64,000 nt of DNA from Streptomyces sp. CB01881. GTDB lineage: Bacteria; Actinomycetota; Actinomycetes; Streptomycetales; Streptomycetaceae. Positions 1 to 8,255 of the stretch are shown piece by piece. The position numbers were made by a program, and so were the translations under genes. Within the stretch, counting starts at the first letter, position 1. Every line of letters begins with the position of its first letter. The stretch covers positions 11,107,509 to 11,171,508 of the forward strand of contig NZ_CP026498.1 in assembly GCF_002953255.1 (NCBI RefSeq), written 5' to 3'. A model generated the notes under the pieces. It had not been told where the DNA came from, searched no databases, and saw nothing but the letters and a program-made list of their open reading frames with translations.

Positions 1-1
1 G

Positions 2-1387
2 TTCGCCTGCCCGGATCGGTCGTGCCCACGGCGGACGTTCGTCGAGCAGATCGAAGGCCTGACGCGCCGGCACGGACAGAGCACCGAGCGGCTGCGATCG
101 TCGGTCGCGGCGGTGGGGCTGGCACTCGCGGGCCGGGCCGGAGAACGGATGGTCCAGCTGCTGGGTCTGCGCGGGAGCCGCAGCACGCTGCTGCGGCGGG
201 TGATGGAGCTGCCGGACCAGCCCGTCGGCGCCCCGACCGCGATCGGGGTGGACGACTTCGCCCTACGCAAAGGCCACGTCTACGGCACCGTGATCATCGA
301 CGCCATCACCCACCGGGTCCTGGACCTGCTCCCGGAGCGGGACGCGGCCACGCTCGGCCCGTGGCTCGCCGACCAGCCGCAGGTCGAGGTGATCTGCCGC
401 GACCGCGCCAGCGCCTACGCGGAGGCCGCCGACATGGCGGCACCCCAGGCCTGGCAGGTCGCCGATCGCTACCACCTGTGGCGCAACCTCACCCAGGCCG
501 TCGAACGCACCGTGCTCGACCACCGCTCCTGCCTGCACAGCCTCCCCGTGATCGAGTCGGAGCCCGAGCCGCAGTGGGAGACCCCGGTCCTCGCCGACAG
601 TGGCGCCGACGAAGACGAGAAGCCGGCCCCCTCCGGGCGGATGGCGGATCGGCGAAGTGCCCACCATGCGCTGGTGCACGAGTTGCTGGAGCACGGGATG
701 AGCATGCGCGAGGTCGCCCGCCACCTCGGCTGGAGTCGCAACACCGTCCGGCGGTACGCGCACGCCGCGCGCTGGCAGGACATGATGAAGGACCGGCGCC
801 CTCAGACGAGCAAGCTCGACCCGTTCAAGCCTTTCCTGGCCCGGCGGTGGGAGGAGACGGGCGGGAAGATCACCGGGCGCGTGCTGTTCGAGGAGATCAC
901 CGCGCGTGGCTACCGGGGCGGCCTCACGCTCCTCGCCCAGTGGAAGCGTCAGGCCCTCACCGCCCCGGACAGCGTGCCGCCGCCACCCCCACCGCCCTCC
1001 GTTCGGCAGGTCACCGGCTGGCTGACCCGCCACCCCGCCGGACTCACCCTCGACGAGGAGGTCCAGCGCAAGGCAATCCTCGCGCACTGCCCCGAACTGG
1101 ACACCGCAGCCGGCTTGGTGACCTCCTTCGCCGAGATGCTCACCCGCCTGGAAGGCGAACGCCTCACCGAGTGGATCACCGACGCCATGACCTCCAGTCT
1201 GCCCGGGATCAGCACCTTCGCCGTCGGCCTGAACAGCGACTACGACGCCGTCCACGCCGGCCTGACCACCCACTGGAACTCCGGCCCGGTCGAAGGCACC
1301 GTCAACCGGATCAAGATGCTCAAGCGGCAGATGTACGGCCGCGCTGGCTTTGACCTTCTGCGGAAAAGGGTCCTGCTGGCGTCATGA
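2..1387 (+). CDS. ISL3-family transposase, 5' end cut by window
   Basis: This is a DDE transposase of the ISL3 type. The frame is open from base 2, and the first residues (CPDRSCPRRTF) look like the end of the family's N-terminal zinc-finger region, so the true start lies before the window. The conserved core follows: a GVDDFALRKG block, then CRDRASAY, then a central helix-turn-helix (MREVARHLGWSRNTVRR). The C-terminus is the family's typical GPVEGTVNRIKMLKRQMYGR ending. About 460 residues are visible, so most of the protein is here. The stop overlaps the first codons of the next open frame, but no functional link is implied. The terminal inverted repeats were not identified. Confidence 0.9.
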   Translation, partial: FACPDRSCPRRTFVEQIEGLTRRHGQSTERLRSSVAAVGLALAGRAGERMVQLLGLRGSRSTLLRRVMELPDQPVGAPTAIGVDDFALRKGHVYGTVIIDAITHRVLDLLPERDAATLGPWLADQPQVEVICRDRASAYAEAADMAAPQAWQVADRYHLWRNLTQAVERTVLDHRSCLHSLPVIESEPEPQWETPVLADSGADEDEKPAPSGRMADRRSAHHALVHELLEHGMSMREVARHLGWSRNTVRRYAHAARWQDMMKDRRPQTSKLDPFKPFLARRWEETGGKITGRVLFEEITARGYRGGLTLLAQWKRQALTAPDSVPPPPPPPSVRQVTGWLTRHPAGLTLDEEVQRKAILAHCPELDTAAGLVTSFAEMLTRLEGERLTEWITDAMTSSLPGISTFAVGLNSDYDAVHAGLTTHWNSGPVEGTVNRIKMLKRQMYGRAGFDLLRKRVLLAS

Positions 1388-1443
1388 CCTCGCTGTCGGC
1401 GGCCAGTGCGAAGATCCCCGGACAGCGACGTGAGGAGATCACT

Positions 1444-1881
1444 ATGGGCACTTGGGACATCGGCCCCTTCGAGAACGACACAGCTGCGGACTTCGCCGAC
1501 GCTCTGGACGAGACGGCCATGGAGGAGCGAGAAAACCTCATCCGAAGCGCGCTTACCCGCACCGTCCGCACCCAGGACTACCTCGACAGCTCAGAAGGGG
1601 TGGAAGCCGTCGCTGCCGCCGCCCTCATCGCAGCACAGTTCCCGGGTGGCGAGCCGATCAGCACAAGCTACGGTCCCGACGAAACTCTGCCGGCCTTCGC
1701 CGCTGACCTCCGGGCACTTGCAGTCGACGCCCTCGACCGAGTCCTCGCCGAGGAATCCGAGCTCGCCGAACTCTGGGACGAGACCGTCGACGGCCCGCGA
1801 TGGCGACAGAGCGTCGACCGGCTTCGAGCAGTCCTCGACCCCCAGCCCAAGCTCCACGAGGACCCGCTATTCGAGATCTAA
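1444..1881 (+). CDS. DUF4259 domain protein
   Basis: The small acidic protein of 145 residues opens with MGTWDIGPFENDTAADFAD, which is the signature of the DUF4259 family common in actinomycetes. The family has no assigned biochemical role. The frame is open upstream to 1384, but the ATG at 1444 is preceded by a good GAGGAG ribosome-binding site and starts exactly at the conserved motif, so I use it. The protein is all helical in appearance with no signal peptide or membrane segment. It sits directly downstream of the ISL3 transposase and is probably not part of that element. Confidence 0.8.
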   Translation: MGTWDIGPFENDTAADFADALDETAMEERENLIRSALTRTVRTQDYLDSSEGVEAVAAAALIAAQFPGGEPISTSYGPDETLPAFAADLRALAVDALDRVLAEESELAELWDETVDGPRWRQSVDRLRAVLDPQPKLHEDPLFEI

Positions 1882-2288
1882 CTTGCTGACTCACCGTCAC
1901 CAGTCACACAACTTGGGCCAGAACCTCATATGACCCGACAAAATCACCCCGGGTTCCGGACGGGTGCTGTTCGGCACCATCCGCCCGCCCCGCACCCAGC
2001 CGCCGTGGTCACCGGCCGCCGTAGAGCCCGCGCCACACGCCGTCTTGGCAGCCTTCGAGGGCTTGGAAGAGGACTTCCTTGGCCGAGGCTGCCGCCGAGG
2101 CATGTTCCTTCGGGGCCGACCCGGCCGGCGCCGTCGACGAGTTGGTGCGCGGTCTGCTCGAACAGCTCGGCCACTGGCAGCACGGCGTCGGGGCACCACC
2201 GGGATGCGGCTTACGGGCGACGGACGACAGGCACGGCGGGTCCGGTCAGGTGGTCGCCGCTTCGGCCTCCGGAAGATTTCAAGTCCAG
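1882..2288. other. Degenerate gap with remnant coding
   Basis: No intact gene is supported here. On the minus strand two short stretches in different frames look coding: AVLPVAELFEQTAHQLVDG, and, shifted, KEVLFQALEGCQDGVW before a stop. This suggests a frameshifted remnant. The segment next to the IS3 left end (about 2208-2288, minus) is also an open in-frame continuation of the gene interrupted at 3742. Confidence 0.35.
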
Positions 2289-2304
2289 TGAGACGGTCGT
2301 GACG

Positions 2305-3309
2305 CTATGAGGTTTGTGGTGCGGGTTCCCTGCGTTTGGCGGGGTCGTTGATCCACGCCGCCTTCGGGATCTCGGGTGGTCTGGGGCGGCGGCCGAAGCG
2401 TTCGGGGTGCCGTGCGTATGCCTCGGCGAGGGTGACGGCCCGCTGGTCGCGGATCTCCTCCGCGGTGCCGAAGTGGACGCTGGCGGGCGTGTGGAGTCCG
2501 ATGCCCGAGTGCCTGTGCTCGTGGTTGTAGTACGAGATGAAGGCGTCGAACCATTCGCGGGCGTGGGCCAGGGAGTCGAACCGCTCGGGATAGTCGGCCA
2601 TGTACTTGGTGGTCTTGAACTGGGCCTCGCTGTAGGGGTTGTCGTTGGAAACCTTCGGACGCGAGTGGCTCCTGGTGACGCCGAGGTCGATCAGCAGCTG
2701 GGAGACCTTCTTGCTGGTCATGGAGGTGCCGCGGTCGGCGTGCACGGTCTCGGGGACGATGCCGTTGCGCGTGATGGCCTCGCGGATCAACTCCTCAGCC
2801 CGTTCCGCTGATTCGGCCAGTTCGACGGTGTGACCGACGATGTAGCGGCTGAAGATGTCGATGATGACGTAGGCGTGGTACCAGATGCCCTTCCTGGGGC
2901 CGGCCGCTTTGGTGATGTCCCAGGTGAACACCTGCGAGGGGCCGTCGGCGACCAGTTCGGGCACCGTCGTGGCCGGGTGGGTGGCCTGGCGGCGGCGCTC
3001 ACCCGACTGGCCCCGCTCACGCAGGATCCGGTACATCGTGGAGACCGAGCAGTGGTAGCGCCCGGTATCCAGCTCACGGGCCCAGATCTGCGCGGGCGCC
3101 AGCTCGGCGTACTCGGGGCTGTTCATCAACTCCAGTACCGCGTCACGCTCTTCGGAGGTCAGGGCCGACGGCTGGACCTGCGGGGACCTGGGCCCGCGCA
3201 CGGGCGGCGGCTTCAGCCTGCGGTAGTGGGTGGCCCGGGAGCGGCCGGTCAGCCGGCACGCGGCGGTGATGCCCAGCTCGTGTTCGACGCCGGTGAACGC
3301 CTCGTCCAC
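2305..3309 (-). CDS. IS3 OrfB transposase (rve integrase core)
   Basis: OrfB supplies the catalytic integrase core. The DDE triad is visible: the first Asp in FTWDITK, the second in HADRGTSMTSK, and the Glu in NPYSEAQFKTTKYM. A YYNHEHRHSGIG block near the C-terminus is diagnostic for IS3 OrfB. The first possible start in the frame track is GTG at 3309, but the frame is open further upstream through the end of orfA. The functional product is therefore probably the OrfAB fusion made by -1 slippage. Length is about 334 residues from the GTG, normal for the family. Confidence 0.92.
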   Translation of the reverse strand: MDEAFTGVEHELGITAACRLTGRSRATHYRRLKPPPVRGPRSPQVQPSALTSEERDAVLELMNSPEYAELAPAQIWARELDTGRYHCSVSTMYRILRERGQSGERRRQATHPATTVPELVADGPSQVFTWDITKAAGPRKGIWYHAYVIIDIFSRYIVGHTVELAESAERAEELIREAITRNGIVPETVHADRGTSMTSKKVSQLLIDLGVTRSHSRPKVSNDNPYSEAQFKTTKYMADYPERFDSLAHAREWFDAFISYYNHEHRHSGIGLHTPASVHFGTAEEIRDQRAVTLAEAYARHPERFGRRPRPPEIPKAAWINDPAKRREPAPQTS

Positions 3310-3329
3310 GACGGGATCGGCGGCGTGGG

Positions 3330-3713
3330 TCAGTCCGCGCTCTCGGAGATCATTTCCAAGAGCGCCGACGCTTTTCCCAGGACCTCCAGCGCGGCCTTGT
3401 TCCGGGCGAGCTCCTTCTCCAGCCGTTCCACCTGCCGGCGCAGCTTCTCGTTCTCGACCTCGGCGGCGGACCTCTTCGGGCGGGCCGGGCTCGTGCGCTG
3501 GTCGACCAGGTTCTCCAGGGCCCCGGCATCACGCGCGGCCCGCCATTCGGTGACGTGGGAGTGGTACAGGCGCTCACGGCGCAGGACCGCACCCTTCTCG
3601 TTCTTGGGCGCGGCGTCGTACTCGGCGACGATCCGCAGCTTGTACTCGGGACTGAACGTGCGGCGCTTCGGCTTGGGAGCCGGGTCTGCTGCGGACGGAT
3701 TGGTGCTGGTCAT
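3330..3713 (-). CDS. IS3 OrfA (HTH, leucine zipper)
   Basis: OrfA binds the IS ends. The 127-residue protein has an N-terminal helix-turn-helix (RRTFSPEYKLRIVAEYDAA) and a C-terminal heptad-rich helix (VENEKLRRQVERLEKELARN), the usual OrfA leucine zipper. The ATG at 3713 is the natural start. It ends 20 bases before the first start codon of orfB, in the other frame, with the slippery heptamer about 40 bases before its stop. Confidence 0.9.
   Translation of the reverse strand: MTSTNPSAADPAPKPKRRTFSPEYKLRIVAEYDAAPKNEKGAVLRRERLYHSHVTEWRAARDAGALENLVDQRTSPARPKRSAAEVENEKLRRQVERLEKELARNKAALEVLGKASALLEMISESAD
3372..3378 (-). promoter_or_regulatory. -1 frameshift heptamer GGGAAAA
   Basis: On the minus strand the zero-frame reads CTG GGA AAA GCG, which gives the X XXY YYZ heptamer G GGA AAA. 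Slipping back one base leads into a frame with no stop that runs directly into orfB. This fits the programmed frameshift used by IS3 elements to make OrfAB. Confidence 0.75.
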
Positions 3714-3741
3714 CAGGGGTGGAACTCCTACTCGGGCCCTC

Positions 3742-4140
3742 TCAGGCTAACCCGACAAAGCGGGACGTCTCACCCAAGGCTGACAGAGAGGGCTCGCTGA
3801 TGCGCTTGTGCAGTGCGGCCATGAACTTCGGGTACCGGCCGGCGGTGCGGGCATCGTCGAAGGCCGGATGCTCGCCCGCCTTCTTCCATGCGGCGCCGGC
3901 TTCCTCCCGCAGCTGCCACAGCCGCTCGGTGAGCTTTGCCGGCCAGAACGAGGCGGCGGGCCCCTCCTGCAAGCCGCCCGGCGGCGGATCGGCGGGCCAG
4001 CACAGACGCTCCAACCACTGCTCCGGGGCGGGAAGCCTCGCACGGGCCTCCGCCGCAATCTCGGCAGAGAACCACTCGACCGCGCGCTGCGCGGCCCGGG
4101 CTGTCAGCTGCAGACCGATCAGGTCGTCGGGAACAGAATG
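3742..4140 (-). pseudogene. Gene interrupted by IS3, 3' part lost
   Basis: A clear coding frame runs from about 4140 down to the IS boundary, with segments such as DDLIGLQLTARAAQRAVEWF and LTERLWQLREEAGAAWKKAG, rich in helices and Trp. The stop TGA at 3742-3744 is made of the first bases of the IS terminal repeat, so the protein is truncated by insertion. At the other end the frame has a TGA just upstream, and a neighbouring frame reads VPDDILFPT, suggesting an additional one- or two-base shift near the natural start. The first in-frame start after that is TTG at 4014. The family was not recognised. Confidence 0.5.
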
Positions 4141-4305
4141 TCATCAGGCACAGAAAGGGAGCCTACGGGGTGAGAGGCCCCCGCCGCGCTGGAGGCGGCG
4201 GCACCCCGTGACAGGCCCGGACCGTGGCCGAGGTCTGTGCCACCACGGCACCCTGCAGCAGGCCGTAGGCCGACCGGCCGTGGTAAGCACCCACCACGCG
4301 GAAGA

Positions 4306-4572
4306 ATGAGCCGGGTGACCAGCACCCAGCCCCTGCCCCGCGGCATCAACGCTCTGATCCCGAACACCCGCGCCCAGGCCACGCCCGGCGAGCGGGCCGC
4401 CTCCCAGCTCCTCCACCTGCGCGAGGCAACCGTTCCCGTGCCGGTCCTCGCCGCGGCCGCCGAACTGATCGCCCCGCAGCTGGACGACCCCGACCCGGCC
4501 ACCCGAGAAGCCGCCAGCGCCGTCCACACCCGTCTGCTGGCCGCCATCGAGGACGCCGCACCCGGCCGGTAG
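4306..4572 (+). CDS. Small hypothetical protein
   Basis: An 88-residue protein starting MSRVTSTQPLPRGINALIP, with a helical middle (ERAASQLLHLREATVPVPV) and a C-terminal half rich in Ala and acidic residues. I do not recognise the family. The frame extends upstream to 4237, but that part is low complexity. The ATG at 4306 follows GGAAGA and begins the well-behaved codon usage. It has no obvious partner: the neighbours are an interrupted gene and a convergent lipoprotein gene. Confidence 0.55.
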   Translation: MSRVTSTQPLPRGINALIPNTRAQATPGERAASQLLHLREATVPVPVLAAAAELIAPQLDDPDPATREAASAVHTRLLAAIEDAAPGR

Positions 4573-4672
4573 CCGACCCGATGCCCCAGCTCACCATTCC
4601 ATGCCCTGACCAGGAAGAACAGGGTGGGACAGTCCTCGGACCGTCCCACCCTGGATCCACCGGCTCGAGCTT

Positions 4673-5212
4673 CTAGGGGTTCGAAGGGGCGGGGCCGTCA
4701 GACGGGGGAAGCAGGCAAGGCGTTATGACCCGCAGGTACATGAGGTCCCCGGTACCCGCGGTAGACGCAGTCGCGGTGTACCGGCTGCTGGGGTGGAAGG
4801 CGTCGACGAGTGCGTCCGGCTTGCCGTCCACGGCCTCGCGATAGCCCTCCACCGTCAGGCCCTCGCCGGTCAGCATGTCGCGGATCTTCCGGACCGCTTC
4901 CGGGTGCCGGTCACGCGGCACGTGGCTATCGACGCTGTACATCAGGATGTACCGGTCGTCGGAGGCGGTCTCGCCGTTCTTCCCGGTACACGGGGAGAAG
5001 AACGCGTCGACGGTCGCCGGGTCGGGCTCGATCCCGGCGGTGCGGGCCATGTGCTCGGTGATCTGCTGGGCCCAGGTCTGGGCGTCGGCCTTGGACTTCA
5101 CGGGTGGTGGGTCACTCCTGTCGGAATGGGCGGACGAGCACCCGCCAAGCAGCGCTAGCAGGAGCGCGGCGGCGATGATCCGCGCGGGGGTGCGGGATGC
5201 GCTGGCATTCAT
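4673..5212 (-). CDS. Secreted lipoprotein
   Basis: The 179-residue product starts MNASASRTPARIIAAALLLA and carries a lipobox LLGGC, so it should be lipidated at Cys and anchored on the outer face of the membrane. The mature part is polar with a few paired motifs (SPCTGKNGE, DDRYILMYSVDSHVP) and no enzyme signature I recognise. The frame is open to 5482 upstream, but only the ATG at 5212 gives a proper signal peptide. It is the last gene of a three-gene operon, 40 bases after the DUF1023-type hydrolase gene, which suggests a linked envelope function. Confidence 0.8.
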   Translation of the reverse strand: MNASASRTPARIIAAALLLALLGGCSSAHSDRSDPPPVKSKADAQTWAQQITEHMARTAGIEPDPATVDAFFSPCTGKNGETASDDRYILMYSVDSHVPRDRHPEAVRKIRDMLTGEGLTVEGYREAVDGKPDALVDAFHPSSRYTATASTAGTGDLMYLRVITPCLLPPSDGPAPSNP

Positions 5213-5252
5213 GGTGCTCCAGGGGCAGCGGTCAACTGGACTGGTTGTGGCG

Positions 5253-6875
5253 TCAGTGCGGGACGGTGGGGGCGAGCGTCGGCGGGCGGCCGGCGATGAT
5301 CCGTCCCTGGTTGATAAGGGTTTCGCTTGCCCCGCCGGGGCCCATGTTCCAGTAGCCGCCGTGTCCGCTGGTGTCGACCTTGATGTGCTGGGCGCCGAAG
5401 CTCCCGTACTGGGGGCCCTCGCCAAAGACGGTGCCGGTAGCCGTCTGGATGTTGTCGTCCTTGGCCGTACCGACCCAGACATGCTTCGGGTCGATGTTGA
5501 GCTCCGATGCCCGGTCCACCCCCATTCCGGGACTGCCCAGCGCGATGATGTCGTCGGCGTTCACCCCGCCGTCCCGCGCGGCGGCGCCCACGACATAGGT
5601 CCCGTAGCTGTGTGCCATCAGGGTCAGGTGCGAACAGACGCCGTTGTCGCCCTCAGCCACCCGCAGGCCCTTGGTGAAGTTCCGCAGGAGCGGCGCCCCA
5701 GCATCCCCCCGGTCGGTTTCGGCCACGGTGCCGTCCAACCAGTTCGGTGTCTCGTAGCCCAGCCACGAGACCACGGCCACGTCCCCGTTGCGTTCGCCCT
5801 CGGCGGCCTTCTGCAGACGCCGGACGTGGTCCATCTGTCCCGGCACTCCGGCGAGCACGGTCCCGGTGCCCGGCACGAAGACCGCCGTGTGCTGCGCTTT
5901 GTCGGGGTTTCCGGTCGAGACGATGGCCCGGCCGTTGTGCGCCTCAGGATCGATGCCCAGAAGGAACATCTGGTGCTTCTCGGGGTTCCCGTCGGACGCC
6001 GTCAGCTTCCTCCTGATCTCCTCCAAGGCGTTGATCCGCGACTTGTACTCGTCTTCGTCGATACCGAAGTCGCCGGGCTTTCCGGTGCGGTAGGCGTCCA
6101 GCTTCTCATCGAGGACCAGGCGGTTGGCCTCGTCCCGGACGGTCGCGGGCAACCCGTCCAACTTGCCGATCCGGTCGGGGTGCAGGGCCAGATAGGCCTC
6201 CTGCTGCTCGGGGGGCAGTCCCTTCCACCACGCCGCGGACTGCTCCGGGTCCTTGCCGTCCGGGATGTAGGGATCGACCAGCCCGAGGTCCTGCATCGCG
6301 GCGGCGGCCGCGTTCTTCGCCCCCGCGAGCGCGCCCTGCACCTTGGCCGGGTCAAGGGCCCCCGAGCTAAGCCGCCCCAAGGCCGTATTGCCCTGATCAC
6401 TCGCTGTCTGGGCGTCCTTCAGCGCGGCGTCGATCCGGCCCTGGAACCCCTTCATGTCCCAACCGAGCTGCTGGCGCGCCTTCTGTGCGTCCGGGTCGTT
6501 GTGCTCGCCCTCCCCCACGGGCGGGAGGCTGACGACCCCGTCGGCGGACACGTTCAGGCCGGCGTCCACGGCCCGGTTCACGGCGTTGATGAGGTTGGTC
6601 TGCGCCTGGTACATCCGGTCGGCAACGGTGTTGAGCACCAGGGCGGCGGTGCCCACTTCCATCTTGACGATGTTCAGCTGCTGCTCCGTCTTCCCCATGT
6701 ACGAAACCGCTGCCTTGGCGTCGTCGCCTTCCCAGTTGCCGGCCAGCGGCCCGTTGACCTGGCTGCGATGCCGCTGGCCCGCGGTCTCCACAGCGTGTCC
6801 CAGTGCCGTCCAGGCCTTCGCCGCGTCGTGCAGCCCATGGGGATCGAACTTCACCAAGAGCTGGTAGAGGCTCAC
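5253..6875 (-). CDS. DUF1023-type alpha/beta hydrolase with WXG-like N-term
   Basis: The 540-residue protein has an N-terminal helical region that resembles WXG100/ESX-type domains (LQ-rich coil, KAWTALGHAVETAG, NWEGDDAKAAV). A Lys- and Asp-rich linker precedes a C-terminal alpha/beta-hydrolase domain. The nucleophile elbow is AHSYGTY with Ser about residue 423, and a GSPGMG block follows. Such DUF1023 proteins are common in actinomycetes next to ESX-like genes. The GTG at 6875 overlaps the upstream stop as GTGA, so translation is coupled. The substrate is unknown. There is no signal peptide, which fits either cytoplasmic action or type VII export. Confidence 0.85.
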   Translation of the reverse strand: MSLYQLLVKFDPHGLHDAAKAWTALGHAVETAGQRHRSQVNGPLAGNWEGDDAKAAVSYMGKTEQQLNIVKMEVGTAALVLNTVADRMYQAQTNLINAVNRAVDAGLNVSADGVVSLPPVGEGEHNDPDAQKARQQLGWDMKGFQGRIDAALKDAQTASDQGNTALGRLSSGALDPAKVQGALAGAKNAAAAAMQDLGLVDPYIPDGKDPEQSAAWWKGLPPEQQEAYLALHPDRIGKLDGLPATVRDEANRLVLDEKLDAYRTGKPGDFGIDEDEYKSRINALEEIRRKLTASDGNPEKHQMFLLGIDPEAHNGRAIVSTGNPDKAQHTAVFVPGTGTVLAGVPGQMDHVRRLQKAAEGERNGDVAVVSWLGYETPNWLDGTVAETDRGDAGAPLLRNFTKGLRVAEGDNGVCSHLTLMAHSYGTYVVGAAARDGGVNADDIIALGSPGMGVDRASELNIDPKHVWVGTAKDDNIQTATGTVFGEGPQYGSFGAQHIKVDTSGHGGYWNMGPGGASETLINQGRIIAGRPPTLAPTVPH

Positions 6876-7198
6876 TTGGCCCCCTGCGGTGCGGCAGCCC
6901 ACGCACCGGCGACCGCGCGCTCGTTGTGCTCGTGGGCGGCGGCGTTGGCGTTCAGGTTGGCCGCGGTGTCCGCGAGGCGCTGGCGCAGGTCGGCAAGCGG
7001 CTTGGACCAGCCGTTCCCCAACTGGCCCAGCCCGCCGGCGATCGACCAGCCGGTGAGCTGGCCGGCAACGGTCTCGCTGGTGGTCGTCGCGCTGCGGACC
7101 GGCGCGTCCAGTTCCTCCCCCAGCCCCTTCGCAATCCCTGCGGACGCCCGCAGATCCGCCATCTGGATCACAACCTTGCCAGTGACGTTGTCAGCCAC
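6872..7198 (-). CDS. WXG100/ESX-like small helical protein
   Basis: The 108-residue protein is almost entirely helical, with a central turn around GWSIAGGLGQLGNGWSKPL that resembles the WXG loop of ESX-type proteins. It starts with GTG at 7198 behind a strong GGGGAGGGG site. It overlaps the hydrolase gene by four bases and heads the operon. A role as partner or secreted co-substrate of the hydrolase is inferred from order and shape. No ESX secretion machinery is visible in the window. Confidence 0.7.
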   Translation of the reverse strand: MADNVTGKVVIQMADLRASAGIAKGLGEELDAPVRSATTTSETVAGQLTGWSIAGGLGQLGNGWSKPLADLRQRLADTAANLNANAAAHEHNERAVAGAWAAAPQGAK

Positions 7199-7313
7199 GT
7201 GGGTTCCCCTCCCCGAAAATGAACGCCCAGCCCCACTCCCCGCAGAATGCTAGGCAGGCAGTGTACGCTCCGCATCCGTACAGATACTCAGATGCTACGG
7301 CCACGTCCTGCCG

Positions 7314-7773
7314 ATGCGCGCGGTAGTCGACCTCAAGGGCCGCACCGCGGAGCTCACCGACCTGATCGCCGAACGACTCACCGGCGCCCACGAGAAAGCC
7401 GGCGGCGCCGCGCTCCCGGCCGAGGTGCTCGGCGGGATCGTCGCCGCGGCGGTCGCCGAGGTCCGGGCCCGCCCCGACGTCCCGGCCGCCGAGCTGGAGA
7501 CCGGACCCGCCCCGGCCGGCATCACCACCGAGGCCTGGCGCCGCCGCGTGAGCGCCGGCCGCGACGCGATCACCCAGCAGAGAGCCGCCCAGCTCGGCAT
7601 CGGCGCGCTCGCCCCCCTCGACTCGAGTCGTGCCGGCCTACGTCTCCGACCGCCAGGCCGAGGACAGCGGTCTCGCCCGCCTCGCGAACGACATCGGCAT
7701 CACCACAGAGGAGATCCTCGCCTGCCGCCGCTACACCATCTCCGGGGACGTCCGGGCGATGGAAGGCTGGTAG
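7314..7773 (+). pseudogene. Frameshifted hypothetical gene
   Basis: The first part reads MRAVVDLKGRTAELTDLIAE and continues to ITQQRAAQLGIGALAP in one frame. From about 7627 the coding signal moves to another frame, VVPAYVSDRQAEDSGLARLA to a stop at 7773 after RAMEGW. One extra base near 7621-7627 explains the break. Both halves have normal codon use and together would give about 150 residues. I do not know the family. Pseudogene decay or a sequencing error are equally possible. Confidence 0.5.
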
Positions 7774-7967
7774 AACCGCAGGCCAGATGGGGCGGCTTGT
7801 TTTGCGCCCGTCCCGGAGGGCCTCGAACGGGGGGCGATTTTGAAACCGCCGCAGGTCAGCACCCGCCGGTGATGGCCCGTGCGTGTGCGTCTCGGGTCCG
7901 GCGGGCGCCTGTCCGCAGGCTACCGGGACGCGGTCGGCGGGCCGGGGATTACCCGTGGTGGGAGCGC

Positions 7968-8186
7968 TCAGATCTGGCGGTCCGGGTCGGAGAAGGTGAG
8001 GCCGCCGGGGGCGAGCGGACGCCGGGCCGGAGCAGGTACGGGCGCGGTCTCGCCGGGCGGCTGGCGGAAGTCGGCGCCCTGCTCGACCGGCAGCAGTCGG
8101 CGCCCGCCGGACTGGGCAGGCACGGGAGCATCGGTGGCGCGCTCGGAGAAGGCGGGCAGCGAGAGGCTGCGACGGGCAACGGTCAT
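7968..8186 (-). CDS. Possible small proline-rich protein
   Basis: A 72-residue frame MTVARRSLSLPAFSERATDA continuing with proline-rich low-complexity sequence. The ATG at 8186 lies 69 bases after the stop of the neighbouring minus-strand gene at 8256, on the same strand. No family is recognised and the composition is weak evidence, so it may not be a real gene. Confidence 0.3.
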   Translation of the reverse strand: MTVARRSLSLPAFSERATDAPVPAQSGGRRLLPVEQGADFRQPPGETAPVPAPARRPLAPGGLTFSDPDRQI

Positions 8187-8255
8187 GATCACAGTCTCGC
8201 AGCTCAGGCGGGCGTAGGCGGGCCAGACCGCTATCACCCGTGCTGGCGGTCTGGC

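Larger units (their letters stand above)
2289..3744 (-). mobile_element. IS3-family insertion sequence
   Basis: The element holds overlapping orfA and orfB frames on the minus strand and a -1 frameshift heptamer. Imperfect terminal repeats start with TGAGA at both ends: TGAGACGGTC at 2289 inward and TGAGAGGGCC reading inward from 3744. I could not find a convincing target-site duplication, so the exact ends are provisional. Insertion interrupted a minus-strand gene whose upstream part lies at 3742-4140. Confidence 0.7.

Noticed and set aside
2285..3748. Target-site duplication of the IS3 element
   Set aside because: Flanks CCAG and GGCT do not match, so no duplication is claimed.
4875..7253. 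A 792-residue plus-strand open frame
   Set aside because: It lies opposite the lipoprotein, hydrolase and WXG-like genes and has the Val/Leu/Arg-rich look of antisense high-GC DNA.
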